NCBI RefSeq assembly: GCF_002099425.1
Contig: NW_018344037.1
Span: forward strand, 6,460,501-6,524,500
Direction: 5' to 3'
DNA length: 64,000 nucleotides
DNA from: Phascolarctos cinereus
Taxonomy: Eukaryota > Chordata > Mammalia > Diprotodontia > Phascolarctidae
The notes under the pieces were generated by a model, which was given only the letters and a program-made list of their open reading frames with translations, was not told where the DNA came from and ran no database searches. Shown piece after piece: positions 35,096 through 45,868 of the stretch; within the stretch, counting starts at the first letter, position 1, and each line of letters opens with the position of its first letter. Both the position numbers and the translations under genes were made by a program.

Positions 35096-35470
35096 GGGGC
35101 AGGCCTTCATGCCTGGAGCTGGCAGCTAGAAAATGACCTGGCATCTTGGTGGAAGGCAAGATACAGCAAAAAATCTCACCTGTTATATCCTAGGCTAGTT
35201 CCAGGGATGGAGTCCAAAGTTCTCATGATGAGGAGATGGGCATAATGGCCTAAGTGCATGTGGTATGGTTTGGAGCCAAGAAGTTAGTACCTTTAATGTC
35301 AGTTATCTGAAACTTGTAACTTTGTTTAGTTTCTGTGCTGATGGCCACCTAACCTGTGTGTTTGATTAAATACCGAAATGTCCTGGAGTCAATGAGAATT
35401 TTTTATACAAATGAGATTGCCTATTTTCCATATTTTAGTAAGTGAATATATGAAGATCCTGTCGATTCGT
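35096..35470. other. Non-coding sequence
   Basis: Nothing recognised. Confidence 0.35.
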
Positions 35471-35474
35471 TTTC

Positions 35475-35700
35475 CATTTCTTTAACTTTATTCAGGCATA
35501 GAACCATATTTTTATGGCTGGAAGGAAGTTCTGACGTCATCTAAGTTCAACATTTTTCTTTTACAAAAGAAAAAAAAATCTGGTCAAATAAGGTTAAGGT
35601 ATTTTCCCAAGGTCACACAGTTAGTAAGCAGCACAGGTATAAGCTGAACCCTGGTTTGCTATATCCAAGTCCAGATCTCTTTCCATTGTGCCAGGATTGT
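35475..35700 (-). repeat. MIR/CORE-SINE
   Basis: 'cccaaggtcacacagttagt', 'gctgaaccctggtttgct' and 'agatctctttccattgtgcc' are antisense MIR. Confidence 0.7.
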
Positions 35701-35807
35701 ATGAAAGAATTAAGTTTTAACATATATATGCTATCTCCTTTTAAAAGACAGAATGCTTCTTGAGGTGATTTTAAAAATTTTGACTTGAGATCCATTTCTT
35801 CCCCCAA

Positions 35808-36560
35808 TCAATAAGCATTTCTTAAGCACCTATTATGTTTGAGGCATTTTGGCAGATGCTGGTGATAACAGACAAAAATGAAACAGTATCTGTATTCAAG
35901 GAGCTTATATGGTATCAAGAGGGAAATATTCACTTATATAATTAAGAAGGGGCGAGATACATAAAAAAGGCAAGGTTAATTTGGGGGAGTGGGATAAGAG
36001 ATGTGAATTATAAAGGCTTCATTCTGGAAATACCACTAGAGCTGTTTTGAGGAAAGTTAGGGATTTTATGTGATGGAGTTGAGGAGGAATATACTTTAGT
36101 CATAGGGAACTGCCTGGGCAAGAGACTTAAATGGGGGAGAAGGAGTGCTACATGACAGGAATGGCAAGTAAATATGTTTGCCTGGACCACTGATTACAAG
36201 AAAGAAAATAAAATGTGTGACACGATTGGACAGACAAGGCAGAGTCATTTTGTAAATACAAAGGAGATTCATATTTGTCCTGGAAACACTAGGGGGCCAC
36301 TGGATTTTCTTAAATAGGGGAGTAGTACAGCAACAATTGACTTTCATGAATCAAGGAGACATGAATCAAGAATACCATTTAGTAGCCTCTTGTAATTGTC
36401 TAGGACAGAAGCGATAAGGGTCTGTACTGGGGTTATGGCCTTGAGAATGGAAAGGAGAAAGCATATGGAGAAATAGTGTAGAGGTAGAATCAACAAGACT
36501 TGGCAACAGATTGTGGGTGAGAGTAAGGAGCTGATGACTCTAAATTTTCAAACTCGTGAC
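35808..36560 (-). mobile_element. L2 LINE 3' part (ORF2 C-terminus and 3' UTR)
   Basis: Begins 'atcaataagcatttcttaag', then 'aaggagcttatatggta', 'gggccactggattttctta', 'aggggagtagtacagca' and 'cttggcaacagattgtgggt'. One continuous antisense L2 of about 750 bp, the most complete L2 end in the window. Confidence 0.7.
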
Positions 36561-36745
36561 AATATAAGTACATTCATTTTTTTTTCAATGCCAGAAATGT
36601 AAATGTTTTTTACATTATCAAAAATCACTTCAATTTCCATGGGTGAATGTATATACAAGTACAGTATAAGAAAAAATTTCATCCAGGTGCAGTTGTCTTT
36701 AGCATATTTTCTGTTAATGAACTGAATAATGAAAGAGAACATACA

Positions 36746-36776
36746 TACACACACACACACACACACATATATATCT
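36746..36776. repeat. (CA)n(TA)n microsatellite
   Basis: About 12 CA units, then TA units. Confidence 0.95.
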
Positions 36777-36984
36777 GCCAAAGAAATAGTTCAAAAATAC
36801 CAAAAGTAACAAATATTTCATGTATGATTCAAAGTACTCGCCTGTCAAGATAACAACTAACTTTATAGATAAATCAGGTACAAGGACAGAATGATGTATA
36901 ATGGTGATGAGAATGTTAGAAAATAGGAGTCAAAATTGTGGGAAATGCACAGTTAATTAAAACTAAAGATAATTCACCGTGTAC

Positions 36985-37082
36985 ATATATATATAATCAA
37001 GCATGCTGCTACATACCCATACATTTATACATATATGCATACACATATATGTATGCAGTAGCACAATTGATTATAAATTATA
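36985..37082. repeat. Imperfect inverted repeat with AT-rich loop
   Basis: Left arm 'ataatcaagcatgctgctac' and right arm 'gtatgcagtagcacaattga' are near reverse complements, separated by a TACA/TATG-rich loop of about 40 bp. It could extrude as a hairpin. Confidence 0.6.
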
Positions 37083-37334
37083 AATGGTCAATTGCCAAGT
37101 AAAAGTTAATTTGATATAGCTGGTTAGTCTGATGGGAAGAAAAAAGCAGACTGGAAACTATGAAAGAAAGAAAAATAAAAGCAACCTTGAACCAGGAATA
37201 TACTGCTGATATTGGAAAAAACAAGCAAAGTATTAAGTTGAAGAGAAAAATAGATTGTGGAAAGTCAATGGCAATTTTCCCATTATTTCCCCATTGTATA
37301 TCTTAACCAGACTTCTCTGTCTATTTCTCTTCTC

Positions 37335-37620
37335 CATAGCAAAAGAAAGATGGAAAGAACTTGGAAGACATTCAGAGGAGAGCTATAAAGATGATTATAA
37401 GTTTAGGACCATCATAGGAATTTTATGGAGAAGAGTGAAATAGAAAAGCTTGAGAGATGATTTAATAATTCTTCAACCTTATGAAAGACTCTTATGTAGG
37501 AAATAATAGGCCCATAATTTCTGAGAACAAAATAAGGGAATGTAGTTTAACCCAGAAAAAGAAAGACTTAGGCTAAATACTATGAAAACATTTCAAGGAA
37601 TCAGAATGTCACTTTAAAAA
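37335..37620 (+). mobile_element. CR1/L3 LINE 3' region
   Basis: 'cattcagaggagagctataa', 'agatgatttaataattcttc' and 'aggaaataataggccc' and 'aagacttaggctaaatact' in sense order. Old. Confidence 0.45.
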
Positions 37621-38330
37621 AAGCATTCATCCATTCAAAGAATTTTATGGACAGGGCTGTATATATTACAATATATAAGGGCACTACAGGGAATACAAGA
37701 CATATAATACCCTGTCTCAAAGCCTTGTCCTCAAAGCATTTGCAAATGATGTAATGATATTATATTATTCCACCATACAGCTTTAGAAATGGTACCTCTA
37801 ACTATTGTACCTCAAAGGAGGAGAAAGATCATTGTTATAACAGGTATAATTGATCTGTTAGGAACTCAGGAATGTAACTACACATCTCATGCTCAAGGGT
37901 AACCTTCCTAGCTATAGTTCACATAACACAAAGGAACCACCTAGTCTGTGAAAATGTTACCTGGGTTCATTTTGTCTTAACCTAGGACACGTCACACCAT
38001 ATCCAAGACTTATTTGGAAGCTGGTCAATTTTTGCCAAAATGACACTTATCTGAACGAGGCCTAATCACTTAGCCTTAGCTTGCTAAGAGAACCAATATC
38101 CTTTGCAAATGAAGACAAAACAAACAGATACCTTCTAATGCCATAATGAGCAACCAAATAAGGACACCCACAGAAGATAACTAGCCTCTGTGGTTATTAG
38201 TGATTTCTATCTACATTTCTATCTACATTTGCCTCTTCTTATCTGACCAAATTGATTCAATTGTGAACTAAGGTTTGTAACAGAAAGGGAAGGTAATTAA
38301 CGTTGGTAAATGTTTAATTGGGTGGAGGGG
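37621..38330. other. Non-coding unique sequence
   Basis: No supported feature apart from a small duplication, 'tctatctacattt', at 38205-38230. Confidence 0.4.
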
Positions 38331-38380
38331 GCGGGGACAGGGGACAGGGGACAGAGGACAGAGGACAGGGGGTGGGGTAT
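38328..38380. repeat. GGGGACA minisatellite, G-rich
   Basis: About six head-to-tail 7-bp units (ggggaca / agaggaca) between two other G-runs. Several GGG/GGGG tracts lie on one strand within 60 bases, so G-quadruplex folding is plausible. Confidence 0.85.
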
Positions 38381-38689
38381 GGGGGTGGGAAATGTTCTCA
38401 GGGATTTACTTTTAAGCTTTATCTACATTGTTGACATTTTCTCTACCACTTTCTTAAATAGACAACCAACAAAACAATAAATAAAGGCCAGATTTGTAAC
38501 ATTTGCTGATTTCTAAGGTGTAAGTGTTCACACTGAAAATTTAACCATAAGCTCTGGAGCCAGTTAGCGATAGCTCTAGCATACTTACATTTGGAAATAA
38601 TGTTCTTCCACCCCCTGATTAATGAGAGAAGCAAAGTAATTCCTTCAAGGTTAGTCAGGTAGCAAATGATAGAAGCAGAGATCACAGAA

Positions 38690-39090
38690 TCCTAAATTCA
38701 GAGTGTCTATGGAATGGAACGGATCTTAGAGATTATGGAAAGCAACCTTTTCGTGTTACACCTGAAGAAACTGAGGCCTAGACAGATTAAGTGATTTGTC
38801 TAGCATCACACAGCTAGTAAGTGCTTGAGCAGGATGATTTGAACCTAGGCTGAATCTCTTAATCCTGTTTGCCTCAGTTCTTCATCTATAAAATGAACTC
38901 CAGAAGGAAATAACAAATGCTTTTTTCTTTACTGCCAAACCAGTATCCTCACCAAGAAAACCCCAAATAGGGTCAAGAACAGTCAGATATAACTGAAAAA
39001 GGACTGAACAACTTCTTAACTCTGAGTCTAACACTCTACCCATGATGGTATCTTTAACCAAAGTTTCCTAATTCACAGCTTGTCCTTTTT
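38690..39090 (-). repeat. MIR interrupted by a SINE 3' fragment
   Basis: 'gaagaaactgaggcctagac', 'catcacacagctagtaagtg' and 'gatttgaacctagg' are antisense MIR and stop near 38850. The continuation 'cttaactctgagtctaacac' is at 39013-39050. Confidence 0.65.
38850..39008 (+). mobile_element. 3' fragment of the long SINE, inside MIR
   Basis: 'tgcctcagttcttcatctat', 'gaaggaaataacaaatgc' and 'gaaaaccccaaatagggtca' then 'ctgaacaac' are the RTE-like tail half. It splits the MIR at 38690-39090. Confidence 0.7.
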
Positions 39091-39119
39091 CCATTGCACC
39101 ACACTGCCCTGGTTTGCAG

Positions 39120-39370
39120 GTTAGATTGAAAGAAGAAGAACTAAGGGCAGAGAGACTAGGCAGGAACCTATTTTAACAGTGCAGGAATAATTTAAGGGCT
39201 TTGAGTAAAGTGACAGCTTTGAGAAGAACTGGATCTGACAAATTCAAAAAAAGAAGAATTTACAAGATTATGACCTCACAGGTGTGGTAGAAGTCAAAAG
39301 ATAATTTTGAGGTTCCAAATGTGGGTAATTGAAATCGAATGTTGAGATCATTATGCATATTATACAAAAT
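39120..39370 (-). repeat. Possible L2 remnant
   Basis: 'aggcaggaacctattttaac' and 'gataattttgaggttccaaa' loosely follow antisense L2. Weak. Confidence 0.3.
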
Positions 39371-39439
39371 AGGCTCATATACTTAGCTCCCCAGAGAAGG
39401 TCAGCCCATATTCAGTAAGATTTGGAAGAATCAAATCAC

Positions 39440-41582
39440 AGACAAATTCAACCCTTTATTATGTCAAAATATTATCTGATTTGCATGCTTCCATTGTTTA
39501 AATTTTTAAAATAAATGTCCTACCATTAAAGTACATTAAGAGAATATTAAATCACTACTTATATTTATGTATGATTCCATTAGATTTGCATTAGATAAAT
39601 GCAAATTCAATTTGGCCAACTGAGGTTTAGAAATAGAACTAGTGACAATAACAAAAAGCAGTCAGGCACTATATGCAGCCCCCATTGTTGTTTTTGACAC
39701 ACTATAAAAATATCTTCACTGTCTACCAAAAACTTGCTGTTTGGATATTTTTTTTAGTGCTTGTGAAAGTATACTATATTTATAATGAATAACCATCTCA
39801 AATTCCAATCACCACATTAACGTATGGTTCACATGGAATTTTCTTTAATATAAAATTTGAAGTAAGAGGTTTTGCAAATATGATACATTATCATTTCACT
39901 GCACAGCAAAGTCTCAGCTACAGGAGACTTATATGTAAAGATAGCTCTTTAGACAGACGAGTATTATCAGAAAACGGCACTCAGAATGTTGATGGTACAT
40001 ACAAAGAAAACTTGGGTTAATCATTTTGTCATACCTCCACATTAAATGAAACCCTTTTTCTTTTATCACTGAGTCTACATAATACAATGAGCTCCTTTTA
40101 TACTACAAGTATTAAATCCTAAGATTTGTTTTAATAGGAGGGTTTACTTCTGCCTTGTTATATTTCTCTGATGAGAGTGATACTCTCTTGCTATTTATTA
40201 CCCTAGGGAACTATGGTTTCAGTCATTACTCTTGTTTTTGCAATCATTCTGCATTAGCCTTTGGGGCATCTTCATAAAAAGCATAATAAAAATACTGGAT
40301 CACTCATAAATTAAGTTGAGGGATAGCACTGAAATAGAAGCAACATGATTTAACAATGTAGTCCAGTATTTTAGATAAAAAGTGAACCTTTCTTTAAGCA
40401 TATGTGAACATCTAAATTAAAACAAAAAATTAAGGATAATTGCTTGCTTTCAAAAAAGATTCATCGATACCATATGTGATAACATGTGTACCATAATATA
40501 TTACCATCACATGTGATATCATATCTGCTAAACAAAATAGGTAGGAATGACTTCCTTTGGCATTCAATAATTCTACTGCTCAATCCTGTACTATGCACAT
40601 CTATGGCTTTAGGACCTTTTACTCTGGGCCCTGGTCCTCTTGTACGTAGCCTAAGCACTCTTTAGCAACTATTTGCTGCCTCTGAGCTACTATTCTGCAT
40701 TGCTTCTGCTTGGCTAGGTGTTTTTTTTTCTTCTTTATAATAATACCACAATTTAACCTATGTCTTTCTCTACTGTAATTTTTCCCCCTAGTACTTGAAC
40801 TCACTGTTACTATATCTAGCAGATGTGGACATCGATTGATTTCTGGATGTTTTGAACTATGGTCTTGTGTGTTGATAACATTGCCTCTGGCCCTCTGACA
40901 CTTTTAACAGACTGAGACCTATTGCCTTTTTACCATGTAGTTGACCTGAGACATTAAGGCAAATGAGTTTCCCTTTAACCCTTGCTCTTCCTCCAGTCAG
41001 AGATAAGTAGAATAAGATTCAATGCTTTGCTAGTGGATTACATTATAATTCTTTAATTCTTTACTTAGGATAATTGAATAGTATCTTTCCTTAATGCATT
41101 TAAAATGTGACACATTCATTAACAGTTGTATTTTAATATAGTATTTGGGGAAAGTACTTATAACATAAAGATATACCTTTATCTAATTACATATTAACCA
41201 TCTAATTATATGTAATCACATACTCCTAGAAGTAAAAGGTAACTTTAAGGTTATCTAACCCTGCTTCTATCTTAAACATGACTTTTTTAAACTATTTCAG
41301 ACAAGTGGTATTAGGAAAAGATCAATTAAAGAACACTGATTTGTTCAATGCTTTTTCTCTATATAATTTGAAAGAATTTAGTTACATTAATGTTTCTTCC
41401 ATTCATATATAAGTCAGCAGATAATTGCTGTTTTCAAAAGAAATTATTACCACATGGAATAAGAACCCGTTTCAATAGCTGCTGTGTGAAATAAATTAAC
41501 TCTGAACTTGAATGTGAAGTAATATGCAACTATTCATAATATTTTCAACTGACAGTATATTTTCTTATGTTTATTTTTGAAG
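39440..41582. other. Repeat-poor sequence upstream of the CDH10 coding exon
   Basis: About 2.1 kb with no recognised transposon. A perfect 12-bp palindrome, atcacatgtgat, lies near 40506-40518. The last 30 bases form the splice acceptor region. Low repeat content beside a conserved exon suggests, but does not show, conserved regulatory DNA. Confidence 0.35.
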
Positions 41583-41726
41583 ACTGGGAAATATGAATAA
41601 AATAATGATTAACTGTTGGAAACCAATTGGATACCCCACCTACTAGAAACTCATCAAAAAGCAATCCAGAAGCACATTGCTGCTCTCCTATCAACCACAT
41701 CGTGACCTGTCAGCAATTGGATCACT
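41583..41726 (+). other. CDH10: Probable 5' UTR part of CDH10 coding exon 1, with its splice acceptor
   Basis: A T-rich tract (about 41558-41580) ends in 'tttttgaag', so AG at 41581-41582 is the most likely 3' splice site and the exon would begin at 41583. Classical cadherin genes usually carry a separate non-coding first exon, so a 5' UTR segment here is expected. The exact acceptor is an inference. No promoter elements were recognised next to it. Confidence 0.45.
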
Positions 41727-41957
41727 ATGACAATATACCAAGTTATACTATTATTTCTGCTCTGGGTGTGCCTGCCAAATTTCTCCTCTACAGAGATGTT
41801 GTTTAGAAGGACTTCTGAGCCCCAAACAAAAGTTGTAAGAGCACGCACAGCAGGGAGAGATGGAAAAGTGCTGCACCGTCAAAAACGTGGTTGGATGTGG
41901 AATCAATTTTTCTTACTTGAAGAATATACAGGATCTGATTATCAATATGTAGGAAAG
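41727..41957 (+). CDS. CDH10: First coding exon of cadherin-10 (type II classical cadherin)
   Basis: Seen: 77 codons from ATG to the last codon AAG, followed at once by gtaagt, so the intron is phase 0. Residues 1-22 are a hydrophobic signal peptide ([11 protein letters not shown] core). Residues 23-54 are a short pro-region ending in RQKR (51-54), a furin-type site. Mature EC1 starts [16 protein letters not shown] at residue 55, with both tryptophans (W2 and W4 of the mature chain) that type II cadherins swap between partner cells. An in-frame TGA at 41703-41705 and an A at -3 support this ATG. Known: cadherin-10 is a calcium-dependent homophilic adhesion protein of the plasma membrane, expressed mainly in neurons; the human protein, as I remember it, has the same length here and nearly the same mature start. 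Family exons break after the YVGK motif, as this one does. The pro-region differs more from human than the mature part. CDH6/9/12/18 are alternatives, but MTI-Q, FRRT and GSDYQYVGK favour CDH10. The rest of the gene lies beyond the window. Confidence 0.93.
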
Positions 41958-42265
41958 GTAAGTCTAAATTTAATTGAATAATCTTGCTATCCTTTGCTTA
42001 CATATTTGTCTAATGAATATTTTTAAGTTTATTAAAACTATAGTTACTCTTAAAGAATTGTTGTTTTCTCTACATTATCTTAAATCATTTATTTCCATGA
42101 TAATTACAGATAGATACATTTTGTTAATAAAAAAATACAAAATCATTTTAGCTTCTATATTTTGATCAGCATCAGGGACACTGTATCACGGCTTGGCAGT
42201 GTGCCACTCACACTAGATGCTCAGCAAATGTTTGAAGAATTAATGCACTGGCTAATCTCACATGG

Positions 42266-42515
42266 GATGCAGCTAGGTGGTGCAATGGACAGAGCACAGG
42301 GCCTGGAAGTAAGGAAGACCTGAGTTTAAATCTGGCCTCATTCACTTATTAGCTGTGTGACCCTGGACTAGTCACTTAATCCTGTTTGCTTTAGTTTTCT
42401 CATCTGTTAAATGAGTTGGAGAAGGAAATGGCAAACCACTCCAGTAAGTTTGCGAAGAAAACCCTAGAAGAGATCACAAAGAGTCAGACACAATTGAAAC
42501 AACTAACAGCAATAT
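42266..42515 (+). mobile_element. Long SINE (CORE head, RTE-like tail)
   Basis: 'gcagctaggtggtgcaatgg', 'gtgtgaccctggactagtca', 'gaaggaaatggcaaaccact' and 'aaagagtcagacacaattga' cover the full element. Confidence 0.93.
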
Positions 42516-42739
42516 GATATGACACAAGTGGGTGTTTTAAGGAATTTAAAAGCACTTTGAAAAGTCAGATATTTTGTAAAAGGCTAAAATTTCCTTTAAA
42601 ACTAGATTTTATATATGTCTGCTATAAACAATTATCAGTATTATCTCCAGAATCTGGACTGAGAGAAGGCCTCAAAAATTTACAGATTGGGTTACTCTTC
42701 TCATCCCCTCATTCAATATTTATTGAAAGCCTATTATGC

Positions 42740-42890
42740 TGGGGCAGCTAGGTGGCACAGTGGATAGTGCACTGTCCCCAGATTCAGGAGGACCTGAGTT
42801 CAAATCTGGCCTCAGACATATAATACTTACTAGCTGTGTGACCCTGGGCAAGTCACTTAACCCCACTGCCTAACCAAAAAGCAAAAAAAA
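42740..42890 (+). mobile_element. Short SINE with 14-bp target duplication, inside L2
   Basis: 'tggggcagctaggtggcaca' through 'agtcacttaaccccactgcc' and A-rich tail. A perfect 14-bp direct repeat, aaagcctattatgc, lies at 42726-42739 and 42891-42904. Confidence 0.96.
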
Positions 42891-43504
42891 AAAGCCTATT
42901 ATGCACACAGCAATGTGTGATAATAAGTTGCATAATGAGGCATGACCCTGATTTCATAAAATTTCTCGCATATTTGGTTGGATGACATAAGGACAGAAAA
43001 AATTGTAAGACAAAGAAGCATATTTTATATGCATAGTGTAAACAAAATCCTTGAATGATTTACAGAAGGGAGAGATGATTTCTTTTTGAATTGACCAGGA
43101 AAGACTTCATGATGGAGCTAACACATGGTCTTCAAGGAAGTGGGGCAGTGTTCACAAAGGTGGAGAATGTTGGAAGCTATGTTTTACTTGCCAATAACAT
43201 GAACAAAGACTGGGAAGTAAGACGGCTAACGGATCATTTTGGAAAAATTGAACAGTCGGGTGGAAAGTAAAAATTAATCTTGTATTCAATGAGGGACAGT
43301 GTAAGGTTTGGGTTCAGAGGAGTTACATGATCAAAATGGCATTTTAGAGGAATTATCCTGGCAATGGTCAGGATAGAAAAGAGAGAATAGAGTCTGTGTT
43401 CTTAACATCTGGTAATATGGATCTGTGCTATGGCAATAGCAATGAGAATAGGAAAGAATGATCTGAATATGAGAAACACAGAAGAGTAAGAATTTATATA
43501 ATTT

Positions 43505-43690
43505 TAAATACTAATAATTTATTATTTTTTTCTTACATCACCCAGTTTGCTACTGTTACTTCCTTTGCTCCACTGTCAAAGAATCATCCCTTAAAACAGA
43601 ATGAAAAAGGGAGAAACTACCCGATTTTACAAAACTAACCAAACCGCCCCCCCAAATTGACATTATGTGAAGTAATACAATTTAAGGGAC
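43505..43690 (-). mobile_element. L1-type LINE 3' UTR tail inside L2
   Basis: 'ttcttacatcacccagtttg', 'agaatcatcccttaaaacag' and 'attgacattatgtgaagtaa' match the antisense 3' UTR type seen at 2735-2900. Confidence 0.5.
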
Positions 43691-44744
43691 AATGATGACA
43701 ACCAGGTATTGAAATTCTATGATTGGAAGTATTACTGATGATATCTTCAGAACGATCCAAAGGGTTTTTGGGAGGAGGACCTGAGGAGGTGCAATGGGGG
43801 GAAAATGTGCTCAGACATAGGCATACTGAAGTTAAAACAAAAGAACAGAATACAGGTGGAAATGACTAGTATATATTTAGTAATATGATATTCAACCACA
43901 GGATGGATATCCAAGCTGGAAATATAAATATTTGGGCTTTACACATATAGGGTATATGGAGATCATAAAAATTATGAAGGAAAAAATACAAATTCTTGAG
44001 GAAAGCTTGCACTTAGGAAAATACAAGATGAAAAAGAATCACTATAGACATTAAAGAAGTGGATATGGAAAATTATGTAGAACCAGAGAGCTGGAGGGTC
44101 ACATAAGCAAAAGGAGCAGAGAATTTCCAATTTTATATTAAAGTCAAGGACAAGAAGGACTTTAAAAAATTATATTTAACAAGTAAGTGGTCAGAGTCAA
44201 TGAAAAAGAAGTGAAGACAGCTAGTGTAGATGACCTTTAAGAGAAGTTTAGAAGTCAAAGGAAGGAGAAAAAATATATTATGGCAATTGGAGATAGCAGA
44301 ATGGTTGAAGGAATTTAAATTTTAGGATAGAAGATATTTGTATACAGAGAAGAAGCTAATGGAGAGGGAAAATTTGAAGATAGAAGGGACTGAGGATGAT
44401 AGAACGAGGTTCCGGAGTACCTAGGGAGTAATTATATCAAGAGATACAGTTAGAGGAATTTGCCTGTGAAAAGAAGGGGAGACATGTTATCCTGCTAGAG
44501 AAGAGGAAAAGAAGAGAGAATAGAAAGTAATAGGGACAAAATTTGTTTTGGAAAAGAAGTACAGTTGATATTGCTGGAAAGCTATAATCTCTTTTAAATG
44601 GAAATCATAACATCTACTAAGAATCATGATGGGATTGGGAATTTAAGGCACTGTGTCAGGGCCAGTTCTAGGCCTAGACAGTGGCTTGCTTGAAAATGTC
44701 ATAGATGCAACACAGAAAGTACTAAACAAACGGCTCTTGAGTAA

Positions 44745-44938
44745 ATGTTAACCTATTTACTTTTTTTGTATTGTGGACCCCTTAGGTAGTCTAGTAAATC
44801 CCATGGATCCGTTCTAAAAATAATATTTTTAAATGCATAAAAGAAAATGCATACAATTACAGAAGAAATCAATTATATTTAAAAAGTTATCAACATATTT
44901 TAAAAGTTCAAGAACCCTAGGTTCTAAACCCTTGATTA
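44745..44938. mobile_element. hAT-like non-autonomous DNA element
   Basis: 'gtggaccccttaggtagtct', 'tttttaaatgcataaaagaa' and 'caagaaccctaggttctaaa' follow an old mammalian non-autonomous element. An inverted, shorter relative is at 54975-55110. I recognise the pattern but not the family name. Confidence 0.4.
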
Positions 44939-44958
44939 GAGATTAACTACTAGCTCAG

Positions 44959-45134
44959 AGGGCATCCAGGAGGCACAGTAGATAGAGCACCAGACCTGGA
45001 GTCAGGAGGACCTGAGTTCAAATTCAGCCTCAGATACTTAATACTAGCTGTGACATACTGGACAAGTCACATAACCCTGCACTTAAACCTGACTGCCTCC
45101 AAAAAACAAAACAAAAGCAAACAAACAAAAAAAT
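44959..45134 (+). mobile_element. Short SINE (WSINE1-like) with short target duplication
   Basis: 'ccaggaggcacagtagatag' through 'aagtcacataaccctgcact' and an (aaac)n tail. Flanks ctagctcag (44950-44958) and ctagttcag (45135-45143) match in 8 of 9. Confidence 0.9.
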
Positions 45135-45186
45135 CTAGTTCAGGAGAGTTGGGTTAAATCAGAAATTCAGGCCATAAACAAACTTT

Positions 45187-45264
45187 GGGGGTTTTTTTGT
45201 TGGTTTGTTTTTTGGTTTGGGGTTTTTTTTTGGTTTTGTGTTGGGGGGTTTTTGGGGGGTATGG
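45187..45264. repeat. G/T-only tract
   Basis: Nearly 80 bases contain almost only G and T, with at least five runs of four or more G. Strong strand asymmetry and G-quadruplex potential on the plus strand. Confidence 0.9.
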
Positions 45265-45676
45265 TTTATGATCATTGTGTATGATAAATTTTTCTCAGGA
45301 ATCCAACTAAGACCATGAAGGTCAGGCTCCTTTCTCTATGAAAATAGGCTAAAAGTCTGCCATAGGGTCTCAGACTCCTTCCCCAATTCCCCTTTTCTCT
45401 TAACTCTTCAACTAATAAGAGTTCTTAAAAATTCTGAAGGACAAATTTGGAAGTAGAGGTAGGGGAAAATCCTTGCTTCTCCAACAATTAACACCTTTAA
45501 GTCCTCCAGAAGTTCAAGAGAGGGAGGGGCAGTATTCTTTATACATGACAGAGAAGGAAGTTTTCTTAAGCAAAAGGATAAAGTGGAGAAAACATCATTG
45601 AAGGTACTATGTCAAAACTTCAATCCAGATGCAGACTTGGTGGACTACTGCAGCCCCCCTCTCCAGTTCACTGTAA

Positions 45677-45680
<4 letters not shown>
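45265..45680. other. Non-coding sequence
   Basis: Nothing recognised. Confidence 0.4.

Positions 45681-45731
<51 letters not shown>
45681..45731. repeat. (TG)n microsatellite
   Basis: About 24 TG units with one CG variant; the longest dinucleotide run in the window. Confidence 0.97.
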
Positions 45732-45792
45732 AGAGACAGAGATAATGCAGAGTTCTTCCCTTTCTGCTAAAGCAAGGGCTCTCACTGGTTAT

Positions 45793-45868
45793 TCTTTATA
45801 GCCTCAAAACTTAGCATAGTGCCAAGCACATAGTTAGTACATAAGTGTTCTTGGACTGAATGACACCC
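45793..45868 (+). repeat. L2 LINE 3' end
   Basis: 'cttagcatagtgccaagcac' and 'tagttagtacataagtgttc' are the sense L2 end. Confidence 0.6.

Larger units (their letters stand above)
42705..44500 (-). mobile_element. Long L2 LINE copy with nested insertions
   Basis: Starts 'cattcaatatttattgaaag' and continues past an inserted SINE with the same phrase 'aaagcctattatgc'. 'gaccaggaaagacttcatga', 'gagttacatgatcaaaatgg', then, after a LINE tail at 43505-43690, purine-rich antisense ORF2-like sequence to about 44500. The last part is the least certain. Confidence 0.5.
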
